Shown: one piece after another, positions 11,033 to 22,635 of the stretch | Numbering within the stretch: the first letter of the stretch is position 1 | Layout of the letters: each line of letters starts with the position of its first letter | NCBI GenBank assembly: GCA_036346375.1 | Contig: CM070511.1 | Location: forward strand, 9,796,001-9,860,000 | Direction: 5' to 3' | Source of the DNA: Guadua angustifolia | Lineage: Eukaryota; Streptophyta; Magnoliopsida; Poales; Poaceae | DNA length: 64,000 bases | Translations under genes and position numbers: made by a program | The notes under the pieces: model-generated | The model's database searches: none | Told to the model about the DNA's origin: nothing | The model's input: only the letters and a program-made list of their open reading frames with translations

Positions 11033-12843
11033 ATCGATCTTGGTTATTATGACCAGCAACGGTGATAGTCCACCTATAAAATCAAGCGCCGCGTCTTCCT
11101 CTCGCCATTACCTAACCCTAGCCCGCCCTCCTCTCACTTTTACAAAGATTGCGCCTCGGGTCGACCAGCGCCGTCGCCTCACCTCGGGCTCGTCGCCGTC
11201 GCCTCGACCTCGCCTTGACCGCCTCCTCACCTCGAGCTTCCCGCCATCGCCTCGGACTTTCCTCGCCGTCGCCTCGGGCTTCCCGCCGCCACCTCCCGTC
11301 GCTTTTTCACCTCCCCACCGCCGCCTTCCCTCCCGCCGTCTCCCATTGTCGCGTCGACCTCCCCGCCGTCTCTCCACCGTCGCGTCGACCACCCCGCATC
11401 TCCCCGCCGTGGTACACCTCTACGAACTTATGACCTAGGCCTGAACTCAGGAATGTTGCTTGATGTCCGAATATTGGTTGATGTGGATGTAATCCAATGA
11501 TGATGCTTGTGGGATGTAATCCAGTGATGCTTCATGTGAATGTGCAGATGAATGCTAAGGCGCCAGCCAATTTTGGCTTGGGGATCTAGCATGTGGGATG
11601 TGGGATAGTGTTCAGTGAGGATTTGGGACTGAAATAGACAATTTGTGACAACTAATTTGTGACAATCTGTTCTTTTTTACATGGGCAATCATTCTATTTT
11701 AATTGTTAGCTTACTTTGGTAGTTGTCCTTGTTATTGTTTCCCTGCCGCTGTCAGCTATCTAGTGCTTGCATGTTGTTTTTATGTGAATGCACTATCATC
11801 TTGAGTGTGTTATTGTGCTTCTATTCTGGAAATCATGATTAATGTTGGATCGTGATGATGATATGCTTCAGTTATGCATTCTCATTTAACACACTCTGAC
11901 CCTTTAGATGTGATATGTTAAGTCAAATCATATGCATACACCTGGGTTGATTTCTCCTAGATCATAAACTTATAGCAATGCCTTAACAGAGATTGTGCTC
12001 ATTATACTGCATGCTTTGATTATGCGAAATTTCTATTTGTGAAATAGATTACGGGCTTGAAATCTTATATCGATGTGTGCATGGGCAAAAATTATTTTGT
12101 ATATTTGCCAATGCCACTTTACATTGCAAAACAATTGGTGCTTAAGGAAGTTAGCTACATTATCATATGTATGTATGGATGGATTAGATCTTCAAACATT
12201 GCTTAATGTAGACAATTCATTCATCCGAGCTCTGAAATGCCGCTTAGTTCACAACTTCCTCTTCTTTGTTCATGGTTAGTTTTATGCTTATATATCGATT
12301 ATGGGCCTTTATGCTTCGATGTTAGTCAATATCATGTTTCAAAGATCTATTACTCGTGTATGTAAATATCTGTCAATAAGTAAATCAATAACTAAGGTAA
12401 GGTTGTCACAAATTAGTCTATTACTCGTCCCTTGTGGCGAGGAGGGCCTTTGGGCAACCCGACATCTGAGAACACTCAAAATAAACAAAAATATCTTTAT
12501 GCTAGTTGCCTTGTTCATTTTTCTGCCCTTGTTGATATCACTGATACTGCGTTCGTTCTATATGATGCAATATGTTCTAACGAATTAGTATGGAATCATG
12601 TGGTGTTTTGATCATTTTGCTCTATGGTTATTTATATGCAGCCAAAATTAAACTTCAATTTGATGCTTTGTATATGTTCTTGAAAGATGTATACATGTGT
12701 TGTAAATATTTGTTTTGTAAAGACAAGTGTATATGTATTATTTCCGCTGCATTGTACTTTGGACTTGTAATAGTAATTAGTTGTAGTTTATGTTTATACT
12801 GTGACAACTGCTTAGTTTCATTTAGTCAATACTCCGTGCACGG
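11033..12843. other. Possible leader and spacer before the second CACTA gene; no gene recognised
   Basis: A TATAAA at 11075-11080 precedes a C-rich, Ser/Pro/Arg-coding stretch (11090-11420) rich in GTCGCCTC and CCCGCCGTC words, as often seen in grass 5' leaders. ORFs overlap on both strands, so I do not call a protein. From 11440 to 12843 the sequence is AT-rich. ORFs at 12073-12856 encode hydrophobic, low-information peptides with no family I recognise. Confidence 0.4.
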
Positions 12844-13157
12844 GACTTTTGGGTGACAGTGGGCATACACTTAAGTGGAGTATGGGTGCCACCTCTAAGT
12901 CTTTCAAATATCTGTATGTGTTCTTTTAAATATTTGTATGTGTTCTTCAGTGGAGTATGGGTGACTTTTGGGTGACAGTGAGTATACACTTAAGTGGAGT
13001 ATGGGTGTCACCTCTAAGTCTTTCAAATATCTGTATGTGTTCTTTTAAATATTTGTATGTGTTCTTCAGTGGAGTATGGGTGACTTTTGGGTGACAGTGA
13101 GCATACATTTAAGTGGAGTATGGGTGTCACCTCTAAGTCTTTCAAATATTTGTATGT
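12844..13157 (+). repeat. 119-bp tandem repeat, about 2.6 copies
   Basis: Units start GACTTTTGGGTGACAGTG at 12844, 12963 and 13082. Each contains TTAAGTGGAGTATGGGTG and TTTCAAATATCTGTATGTG. Copies differ by few bases. The last runs directly into the hairpin array. Confidence 0.88.
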
Positions 13158-13167
13158 GGGCAACGCA

Positions 13168-14191
13168 TATATCGAGAGTTACAAAAAAGAGAAAATTCTG
13201 ACAAGTTTAAAACTTAAACTTGTCAGAATTTTCTCTTTTTTGTAACTCTCGATATATAATGAATTTGAACCTACAATTTTATAATACATAGATTGCCCTA
13301 ATTATGTATGAAATTGTAGGATCAAATTCATTATATATCGAGAGTTACAAAAACGAGAAAATTCTGACAAGGTTTAAACTTGTCAGAATTTTCTTTTTTT
13401 TGTAACTCATGATATATAATGAATTTGAACCTGCAAGAAATTGTAGGTTCAAATTCATTATATATCGAGAGTTACAAAAAAGAGAAAATTCTGACAAGTT
13501 TAAGTTCCCTTAAACTTGTCGAATTTTCTCTTTAACTAACTATATATTTTGATCCTACAATTTTATAGTATGAAATTGTAGGATCAAATTCATTATATAT
13601 CGAGAGTTACAAAAAAGAGAAAATTCTGACAAGTTTAAGGAGTTTAAACTTGTCACAATTTTCTGTTTTTTGTAACTCTCGATATATAATGAATTTGATT
13701 TGAACCTACAATTTTATAGTACATAGATTGCCCTACTTATGTATGAAATTGTAGGATCAAATTCATTATATATCGAGAGTTACAAAAAAGAGAAAATTGT
13801 GACAAGTTTAAGGAGTTAAACTTGTCACAATTTTCTCTTTTTTGTAACTCTCGATATATAATGAATTTGAACTTACAATTTTATCGTACATAGATTGCCC
13901 TACTTATGTATGAAATTGTAGGATCAAATTCATTATATCACAAAGTTACAAAAAGAAAATTACGGCGAGTTAAACTCGTCGAATTTTCTCTTTGTAACTA
14001 TATCGATGAATTTGATCCTACAATTGAATTCAAATTCATTATATACCGAGAGTTACAAAAAAGAGAAAATTCTAACAAGTTTGAGGAGTTTAAACTTGTC
14101 ACAATTTTCTCTTTTTTGTAACTCTCGATATATAATGAATTTGAACCTACAATTTTATAGTACATAGATTGCCCTACTTATGTATGAAATT
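13168..14191. repeat. Hairpin array, left part (7 inverted-repeat units)
   Basis: Each unit is an inverted repeat with arms of about 50 bp. The left arm runs AATTCATTATATA, TCGAGAGTTACAAAAAAGAG, AAAATTCTGACAAGTTTAA; the right arm is its reverse complement, and the loop is only a few bases. Centres lie near 13210, 13376, 13507, 13643, 13814, 13972 and 14086. Units are joined by a second weaker dyad, CCTACAATTTTAT...ATGAAATTGTAGG, around a CATAGATTGCCCTACTTATG spacer. Units at 13507 and 13972 are degenerate. ORFs here merely read through the repeats. The array continues at 17621. Confidence 0.92.
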
Positions 14192-17100
14192 TGTCATACT
14201 GTGCATCCTCGCTTTGAATTTTTGGGCTTTCGGCCGTGTGACCTGGGGCCGTCGGGCAGGTAATCTCGGGAGTGGTTGGCCTGTCTGGGAGGGTTAGGGT
14301 TAAAAGCTTTAGGCGTGGGAGGGGTTTTATGGAAATTTCCCTTCCCACCTACTTTTCTCCTGCTCTCTCTCCTCCTAGTGTGTGGCTCAGATGTTCTTGG
14401 GCCTGCCTCTTTTCTTTTCTCCCGATCCTGTAGATGCTTCTTCCTTCTCCCCCATCTAGCCTCCCTGCCGACTTCCCCCAGGCATCCTGCGCCTCCTCTC
14501 CTCCCAGCCGAGCTGCCCCCTGCGCCTCCTCTCCTCCCGGTCGTGCTGCCCCCTGCGCCTCCTCTCCTTCCGGGCGAGTTGCCCTGTCGTTCCCTGCCCT
14601 GCCGACCCCAGCCGCCCCTCCCCTGGACTTCCTCTTGGCTCGGCAGAGAGGCGGGAGCTCCAGCGTCGGCGGCAGTAGGTAGCAACAGCGGCCGGAGGTA
14701 GCAAAGAAGAAGAATCGATGGCGGCACCAAAGAAGAAGACTCAGCTTTCCTCTAGCTTCCTCCTTGCAGTAGGTGAGCCCAGCTCCTCCTTCCTCCATGG
14801 AAATAGCTTTGAGGTTTATATTTGGGGGATTAGCTTGCCTACATGGTGTTTGATGAAATGCCTAGTGGGTTTCATGAGATGAAATGATTTTTGCATGATT
14901 GTCTTTGTGTCGATGATTCAAGATGTACTAGTTTTGAGGTGTTAAAGCTGTTCAAAACACCATGCAGTCATGTTGTGTAGGAGTACCATAGCATTCTTAA
15001 TTTGAAATAATCCAATGAATATGGCAGTCATATATGTAGAACAAGAAAATTCTCCCTTTGTAACTCTTTGTGGCATACTTCTATTTAGAATGCAAGCAAC
15101 CTTTCCAAAAATTTGGGGTCTTAAGGCTAGTGTTAGAAAGAGTGCGACTAAGATCAAGATCTTGGTGTGTTACCCTTGAAGCTACGAAGGAAAATTATAG
15201 CAGGTTTCAAAGGCCATTTTTTTTCCTCCTTGTTTATCTGCTGCATGTGGGCATTTGTCTTAACAAATTACTTATATGTAACCTAGTAGATGGATAAGGA
15301 TCTTGATTGATATAGACTACAATGTTGTTGTTGCAATATCGAGAAGTTGAGCGAGGTATCAGATTTGACGTTTGGTATATATTCATGCACATATTATCCC
15401 TCAACCCCTCATGATAAAAAGAAAATTATAATTGAATATCGTGTGATTCCATCTATTGCATATAACCTTCTATTCATTTCTTGGCGATTGTGAATCTTGT
15501 CATATTCTTATAAATAATCGACCCATTTTATTCAAGATATGCTTTTAGATGCGATCCAAGATATTACGGTAGTGATGCATGCTATTATTAGGTTACATTC
15601 TAAACACATCACCAGTAGGATCATGTAGAAAGTGCCCTTATAAAAATGTAACTTAGCGAGATCACGAGAAGTCATAAATAAGTATTGTTTTAGCACAAAA
15701 TTCTACCACTTGTCATGCGATCACTAATAAACCTTCTTCCTAGTAGATTTTCGGTTATTTAGTCTTTGTTTATGCTTCAAGGGTTTAGCTTTTGTGCATA
15801 GCGTCTAGGAAGGGTATTTTGCGTTGGTTCATTGGTGTATGACATTGAGTCTTTGCATAATCATGCTTCTTTAATTTCCGTTAAGTTTGTGATTGTGACA
15901 ACCGTGCCTTGCCCTATCTTGGGTTCTTTGTTCTCTAGGGTTGGTGGTTTCTAAGCGTTGCAATGGGCCGGTTTTCCGTCGGTAAAAGGCAAGTACATTG
16001 AGTTGTGTGCATAAATGAGTTGTTTGTTGTTATTTATCTATTCATGGCTAATTTCTATTGATTGTGGAAAGTTTGAGTTATTTTGGTGAACGTCCCTTCG
16101 AGGGCGTGAATCGCTATTGATTCAGTGGTTGCTAGTAAGCCTTAATCTGGTGAGTTTTCTGACCTTTGTTGACATTGCGATTGAGTAGAGAGTATAGAAT
16201 GCGTGGATACTCATATTAATTGTGCCCCATTTGGGAAATGGAATTGAGTGTGTCGTAATAGATTAGATGGTTATGAATGTGAGAAATTGGGCTATGTTTA
16301 TATCTGTGTGTGTTTTTGGTTATGAATGTGAGAAATTGGGCTATGTTTATGTCTGTGTGTGTTTATGGTTATGAATGTGAGAATTTTGGCTATGTGTATG
16401 TATGTGGTTATGGTATGCTAGTGTTGGCATTGAATGAAAAGTCTGATCTTATTCATGAAAATTGCATTTGTGCATACATAATGGAAGAGGCGACCCATCT
16501 TGATCACGGGCCTCTGTGTTCACACGTAGTGAACACGAAAGTCCTACCTCGTAGTCCCATTCATCGAGGTGAATGGGAGCGAGACAGTAAGAGTAGGCAC
16601 CTTCCATTTACGGGATGGAAGGGACGTGAGGGTGCACACCGACGGGTGGGCACTCTAAGCGATCTGCAGACGCGTGCATGGCAATGAGCATTCATGTGCA
16701 TCGCATCGTTAATAATGAGTGTTGTGGTAAATGGTTGTCATATGGATTGTGATTAGGGTAATTGAAGGGTGGGTCGTGGACTCAACCCAAAAAGGGGGGG
16801 GATTGAATTGAATTGAATTTGATGAATTAGAGCATTTCTTTTGCCTTGTTAAGTATGTTGTATGAATACCGTGGAGTGAAGTCGAGTTTTGAACTCAAAT
16901 GGAATTGATGCAAATGATTTGAGTTGACAAGGGGTAGTTGAGTCGGGGCGTTGTGATTTAGAATAAGTAATGCTTCTTTGGCGTGGAATGGGTTTATTAC
17001 CAAGTTGATGACTTGATTGCGGTGATTTTGATATAGTCAAGTTATTGTTTTAAATGGGTATGAATGCTTATTATGCGGATCTTGTTTTATTTGCATTACT

Positions 17101-17620
17101 TGCTCTTTTGGTTAAGTTCTTGTTTTACTTGCGATAAATTGGGTTTATTATTCTCGTGTACTTTCTTGAGTTTGAACTCACGCTTGTTATTTAATGTTTG
17201 TAGGTGTTTTGAAGCGGCATACATGGATGGGGGTAGTAGCACATTCACGTTTGCATCATCACCATGCCATCATATGAATTATAGTTCTGTTCTTACTAGC
17301 TCGCATAAAATTCTTGTAAAAGGTTGTTTGCGGTTATGTTTAATAAGTTCCTGTCTGTAATAATTTATGTGGTGGAGTTATTAATTTTTATGGGATGTGG
17401 GTTTGGTTAACTAAGGACTGCTAGAATGATATTATATAATTGCATTTGTTTCATCTGTGAGTGGATGTCCTAGTTTTAGGGAGAGTCTTTGCCAAATTTT
17501 TAATAATTTTGACAACCTCCTAGTTGTTAGCTTGCTTTGCGAATATTTATTAAGTAGTGATTTGAAATTGGCGGTGCTAGAGGGTGTAACATTCGGGGCA
17601 CGGGGTGCCGGGGTGTTACA
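14192..17620 (-). repeat. Probable solo LTR, 3.43 kb, inserted in the hairpin array
   Basis: The left end is TGTCATACTG and the right end GGTGTTACA, giving TG...CA termini. An exact 5-bp duplication, AAATT, flanks it at 14187-14191 and 17621-17625. The hairpin array is interrupted within one GAAATTGTAGG word and resumes correctly if the insert is removed. On the minus strand it starts TGTAACACCCCGG, typical of long plant gypsy LTRs, so I place it on the minus strand, but orientation is uncertain. No gag or pol motifs are seen. A C-rich segment at 14300-14800 yields spurious ORFs. A TGTTTTTGGTTATGAATGTG block is repeated near 16270-16390. Confidence 0.8.
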
Positions 17621-18257
17621 AAATTGTAGGATCAAATTCATTATATATCGAGAGTTACAAAAAAGAGAAAATTCTAACAAGTTTAAAGAGTTTAAACTTG
17701 TCAGAATTTTCTCTTTTTTGTAACTCTCGATATATAATGAATTTAAAATAATTAAATTCATTATATATCGAGAGTTACAAAAAAGAGAAAATTCTGACAA
17801 GTTTAAGCTGCTTAAACTTGTCAGAATTTTCTCTTTTTTGTAACTCTCGATATATAATGAATTTGAACCTACAATTTTATAGTACATAGATTGCCCTACT
17901 TATGTATGAAATTGTAGGATCAAATTCATTATATATCGAGAGTTACAAAAAAGAGAAAATTCTGACAAGTTTAAGGAGTTTAAGCTTGTTAGAATTTTCT
18001 CTTTTTTGTAACTCTCGATATATAATGAATTTGATCCTACAATTTTTGAAATTGTTGGATCAAATTCATTATATATCGAGAGTTACAAAAAAGAGAAAAT
18101 TGTGACAAGTTTAAGGTAACTCTCGATTTAAAGAGTTTTAAACTTGTCAGAATTTTCTTTTTTTTGTAACTCTCGATATATAATGAATTTGATCCTACAA
18201 TTTTATAGTACATAGATTGCCCTACTTATGTATGAAATTTCAAGATCAAATTCATTG
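17621..18257. repeat. Hairpin array, right part (4 inverted-repeat units)
   Basis: This continues the 13168 array with centres near 17686, 17806, 17966 and 18125. Units at 17686 and 17806 have almost perfect arms of about 50 bp. The last unit contains an extra TAACTCTCGATTTAA piece in its loop. After the last unit the joining block CATAGATTGCCCTACTTATG appears once more and the array ends. Confidence 0.92.
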
Positions 18258-18440
18258 TATGGGTATGTGTATTTTGTGATATGTGTATGTATATTTTGTT
18301 GACCAAAAATGTATGTGTTTAAAAATATATATGTGACCTTGAAAGATGTATGTGTATAAAAATATATATTTATGCAGTATAAAGATGTATGTGTATAAAA
18401 AGTGTCACATATATATCATAATCCAAAAACAATGTAAAAA

Positions 18441-18700
18441 TAATATGAAAAAATTCATATATTCTTGAGAATATATTTGTAATAAAAATAATGAATCATT
18501 CTTATTCCACACTAAAATGATTTTTAAAAAATAAGCCCTGCAAGTTCAAGAAGTATGGTTTGCCGGGAGGCGTCCGGCCTGCTGAGGCGAAGCCACGATG
18601 TGGCGTGCTTGCTTGACATGGAATGATTGTGGAATAAGAATGATTCATTATTTTTATTAAGCAAATATATTATAAAGAATATATGAATTTTTTCATATTA
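18441..18700. repeat. Inverted repeat, arms about 68-70 bp, with GC-rich loop
   Basis: The left arm (18441-18508) runs from TAATATGAAAAAATTCATAT to GAATCATTCTTATTCC. The right arm (18631-18700) is its near reverse complement, from GGAATAAGAATGATTC to TTCATATTA. The roughly 120-bp loop contains a GC-rich part (GCCGGGAGGCGTCCGGCC near 18575) unlike its AT-rich surroundings. It may be a small foldback element. The flanks (18258-18440, 18701-18925) are AT-rich with repeated GATGTATGTGTATAAAA and no gene. Confidence 0.75.
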
Positions 18701-18925
18701 TTTTTTCATTTTGAGATGTATATGTATCATGTGAATTTTTTCTAATGTATAAGTATCATTTTAAAGTTACATGTGCACATGTTTGTAGCATGAGGTCACA
18801 ACATCACTTAATTTCCTCTCAACTCTAACAAAATTACCATCGTTTGAATTCATAAGTTTGATGTCATGTAGCAACCATAAATGAATGCAATATAATTAAC
18901 CCAATAACATTTCTGATTGCTAGGA

Positions 18926-21900
18926 ATGGCCTCGAATCAGGGACAAGTGCTAGAGGGTGTTCGGCCCTCGAATATAGACAAGTAGGAACAGGTAGCCCAA
19001 GGGACTACACAACCTCTGAGGATATTGATATGGAGCAACTTTGGCGCCATTGCCATGGACCAAATGACCCCAATCGCCATGGACCAAGTGGACGCCACTA
19101 ACATGGGCGAGGTAAAGTATTAGTATGTTGTGATTCCCAAAATATTGTAGGGTCAGACGACTAATAACAAGATCCAATTGCAGGCTCAAACGTCTATTGA
19201 ACAAAGGCGGCGTGCAGGCCGTGGTCCGAGCAAGATGCCTAAGGGTGTTCACAATATAGTCGAGCTCTCGGCGATCGGGAACTGCTATACCAGCGTCGGC
19301 GTAGCATCGTCTGAGGACGACTGCGGAGTACTTGCTAGGGATAACGTGCCCATCAGCTATAGATCATGGACCGACCGCGAAGGTGATCAGTGGGTGGTTC
19401 AGATGACTGAAGGACTTGCTATGGAACAAGCTAAAAGAAGTATTCCAGTTCCCCCAAGGGTCCGAGTTGATTGCAAAGAAACGTGCACTAAGTATCATGT
19501 GCACATCGTGGAAGAATTGGAAGACGATGCTGAATAAGAACTATGTAAAGAAGAATGTCACGCCAAATTTTAACATGTTTCCAAAGATAAGGGAATTTTG
19601 GAAGGACTTTGTGGCGTACAAGAATTCTGAAGAAGCCCAGACGATCAGTCAGAAGAACAAGGCTAACGTGGATAAGAATATGTACCCTCACACACTAGGC
19701 ACTGGTGGCTACGTGAAGAAAATACCTGCATGGGATAGGTGCGAACAAGAGCTAACCCTCAGGGGCGTCACTCCTGCGACGGCCGAGTTGAGTGAACGAT
19801 CGAAGTACTGGTTGCTTGGGAGGGAGGCTTCTGTCTCGGAAGATGGCAGCTTGAGCTTCAGGAGCGATAGAGCCCGGGAAGTGTCGCGGAAAATATCAGA
19901 TGCTCACGTGGAGTCTTCCCAAGGGCTTTTCAGGCCACGAAGGGAGAATGACGGTATTTGTTGCTTATTGGGTAACAAGGAGCATCCTGGGCGCACCCGA
20001 GGAGTTGGTTTGGTACCGTGGAAAGAAAGCTTCCCAACTGACGCATCGTTGTACAAGAGGCCGAAAAGAATAAGAGAAGATCAACTGGACCAAGCAATAC
20101 AAGATGCTGTGGCAAGAGCGTTAGAGGAACAGAGAGCAGAGCTGGATAAAGTTGTGGAGCAAGTAATACAGAAAGCTCTCAGCTCACGACCGCCACTCGA
20201 TGACAGCCCTCGGAACCTCGATCCACGGTGTTCAGAGGAGCAGCAAGCTTGCGTCCACAAGGATTCCGGAGAGCATTCACTCCATTTTTCGATGGATGAC
20301 ATCACGAACCGACACGTGCAAATAAGCATTTGTCCGCACATGGCATTACCATCAAGGTGGTGATGGCGGGGCTTGGCGGCGCTCGACTCCTCGCGAGTTA
20401 CCGCCGCCTAATACACCGGGATTCGCCAGGTCGAAGTAGACAGTGTAGTCCTACAATATCGCAAAATGGAGGTAGAGATTCCTGGCGAGGACGGAAAAAA
20501 CAAACTTGGAGAAAACGTGCATGGCTTCCTCGCGTGGCGCAAGAGCTTGATTATGTTTGGCTCAGACGATGAGGCCGACAACGACGACGATGATGATGTT
20601 AGGAAAAGTCCAACTCCTCCGCCGGCACCAGTTAGGAAAAGTCTAACTTCTCCGCTGGCACCAGCCAGGAAAAGTCCAACTCCTCAGCCGGCACATAAGA
20701 AGAATCGAACATCAGCACCATCTCGGAAGTCCGCATCGTCTTGTACCAAATCTCGGTCATCTGTGAAGTCAGCATAGCCTTAGAAGAAATTACCGACCGA
20801 GATGACTGAAGAAGAACGAAAAAAGGAAATAAAGGCCGACATAACATCTCACTTCCAAAAGGTGCCATCACCTGAGAAGACTAAAGTCGATGCTAATGCG
20901 CAGAAGTTTTTCTTGAGTATGGCAAAAGCCAAAGAGGCAGGCGGGCTTCAACCTTCAAAATGTCGACTACGAGCGCATCTCCGAAAGCAATACTTGAAGG
21001 CGGCTAGTCTTTGAGGCGTTGATGTCGCAAGCTCAAAAGATCTTCTTGAACAACCGTAATCACGAGCTAGGTCTAAGCTTGAAGTTCTTTTGGGGCAACC
21101 GCCGGTTGCCCAAAAGATTAAAGAACCTAACAACACAATTGCGGTAGCGTCCATCAGTATTACATGCAGCAGTGCGAAAAGGGTATGGCGCGTTCCCACT
21201 GAAATACAAAGAATCGGATTTTCACAATGGGGATAACATGTTCTAGGTAGAGTTCAGCGAATTGTATATGTTGTACCGGCAAGATGCTCGGACGCGCAAT
21301 ACTCGGATCGTGGACTTTGTAAGTCTCTATTTGTATTATTGTATATTCTTGTACCGCTTCAAGCTGTATGTCTAACTTCTTTTTTATATATGTAGAATGG
21401 AATCTGAGATATGTAGAGGAAATGACAATGACAATTTAGGATTTCTCGATCCGAGGCTTGTCAACGAGACAATCATCCGTGATAGTCCACAGTTTGTTGA
21501 AGACTATTTATTTAATACTTTCTTGAAGCTGCAAAACAAAACCTCCGTACTTTTACCCTATAACTTTCAGTACATATTACCCTACTTCTAATATTGTTTT
21601 ACTATTTTTGCGTGACACGGTGTGGGACTAATAGGCTATGTTAACATATATGTCTAGTTATCACTTTGGGTCCTCCTCGTCACCGAAAGTTAGATGCTAG
21701 CAGGATTTTTGTCTTGGACTTGCCGAGAAAAGAACTTAATCAGTATCAAAATTTTTGGGACATGATGAGCAGTAAAATCGATCGTTATGTTATTGCTCTA
21801 GTAATATTTTATTCTATTGTATTTAAGGTTAATTACTATTTAAAATCATTCACAGGGCATTCACACGGTATTGCAAGAAAGGTGGTCGAGATCGTCCCTT

Positions 21901-22249
21901 CGAAAAATTTCCTAATAATAACAGACTTTCCATGCAAGAGACAGACCCGAGAAATAGTTTATGTGCATACTACGTATGTACAAATATACATGCAATTGCC
22001 ACGCAGAGTGTCGGCTATAACGAAGCCATGGTATATAATTACACATTCATGCCTACTTTTCTTTCATTTAACATCTATCATCATTAATTAAATTTCTCTT
22101 TTCTTCAATAACAAATACTCCAAGATGAGAACCAATAAGTTCTCGCTAATGAAGTTTTAGCAATTCAAGAGCAGATCGTTGGATTCATTCACGATGAGAT
22201 CATCAATCCAAACAGCGAGTTACACGATGACATCCTTGATCCAAAGTGA
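18926..22249 (+). pseudogene. CACTA TNP1/Transposase_24 gene with C-terminal ULP1-like protease domain (broken)
   Basis: The likely start is ATG at 18926, with exon 1 to 19111 and a GT-AG intron to 19183. Exon 2 begins AQTSIEQRRRAGRGP, a basic stretch common at the N-terminus of these proteins. A shift of frame near 19415 leads into the Transposase_24-like region (KNSEEAQTISQKNKANVDKN; LGREASVSEDGSLSF), then a coiled coil at about 20070-20180. Later segments (MEVEIPGEDGK at 20466; acidic run; three RKSPTPxPAP repeats) continue in other frames. Exons from 21396 resemble a C48/ULP1 protease: LLPYNF, then VLDLPRKEL with the likely Asp, and in another frame SLCAYYVC with the likely catalytic Cys. 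The C-terminus ends DDILDPK. Several stops and shifts make it a pseudogene. Such proteins are presumed to bind subterminal repeats; the protease role is unknown. Confidence 0.82.
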
Positions 22250-22440
22250 ACGAGATGTACTCACACTACATTTGTAAACAGACTATTGTAAAAACTAAAT
22301 ATTGTGATGCTTTAATATATTTTAATTATGATCTAACGACGCTTTATACACTATATATTTGAAGGCAACATATCATGTGCACACAGACCTTCCCGTGTAC
22401 ACATCGTGCACACCAACTAATAAAAGTCACGAAAACTCTG

Positions 22441-22614
22441 AAAAAATTTGTAGATGTACTTCATAGATTACTCTACCTATGTATAAAATTGTAGGTTCAA
22501 ATTCAATACATATCAGGACTTACAAAAAAAGAGAAAACCTGATATGTATTGAATTTGAACCTACAATTTTATACATAGGTAGAGTAATCTATGAAGTACA
22601 TCTACAAATTTTTT
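22441..22614. repeat. Perfect palindrome, 77-bp arms, 20-bp spacer
   Basis: The arms 22441-22517 and 22538-22614 are exact reverse complements over 77 bp, from AAAAAATTTGTAGATG to ATACATATCAGG. The spacer reads ACTTACAAAAAAAGAGAAAA. Its core (AATTCAATACATATC, TTACAAAAAAAGAGAAAA, TTGTAGGTTCAAATTC) echoes the units of the 13-18 kb array. It lies in the 3' flank of the ULP1-bearing gene, about 340 bp from the CACTA right end. Confidence 0.95.
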
Positions 22615-22635
22615 CGTAATCTTAGGTTGTCATCC

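Noticed and set aside
11040..11438. 132-codon Ser/Pro/Arg ORF
   Set aside because: Overlapped by equally open frames on both strands; more likely a GC-rich leader than a protein.
14194..14798. ORFs of 140-178 codons
   Set aside because: CT-rich repeats (CTGCGCCTCCTCTCCTCCC) inside the 3.4-kb LTR-like insert; no conserved motif.
13906..18105. Small ORFs repeating SLYIESYKKEKILTSL
   Set aside because: They are translations of the hairpin units; the same peptide appears on both strands because the units are palindromic.
13168..18257. CRISPR-like repeat-spacer array
   Set aside because: The repeats are self-palindromic hairpins with spacers that are themselves repeated, in a plant transposon; no cas genes.
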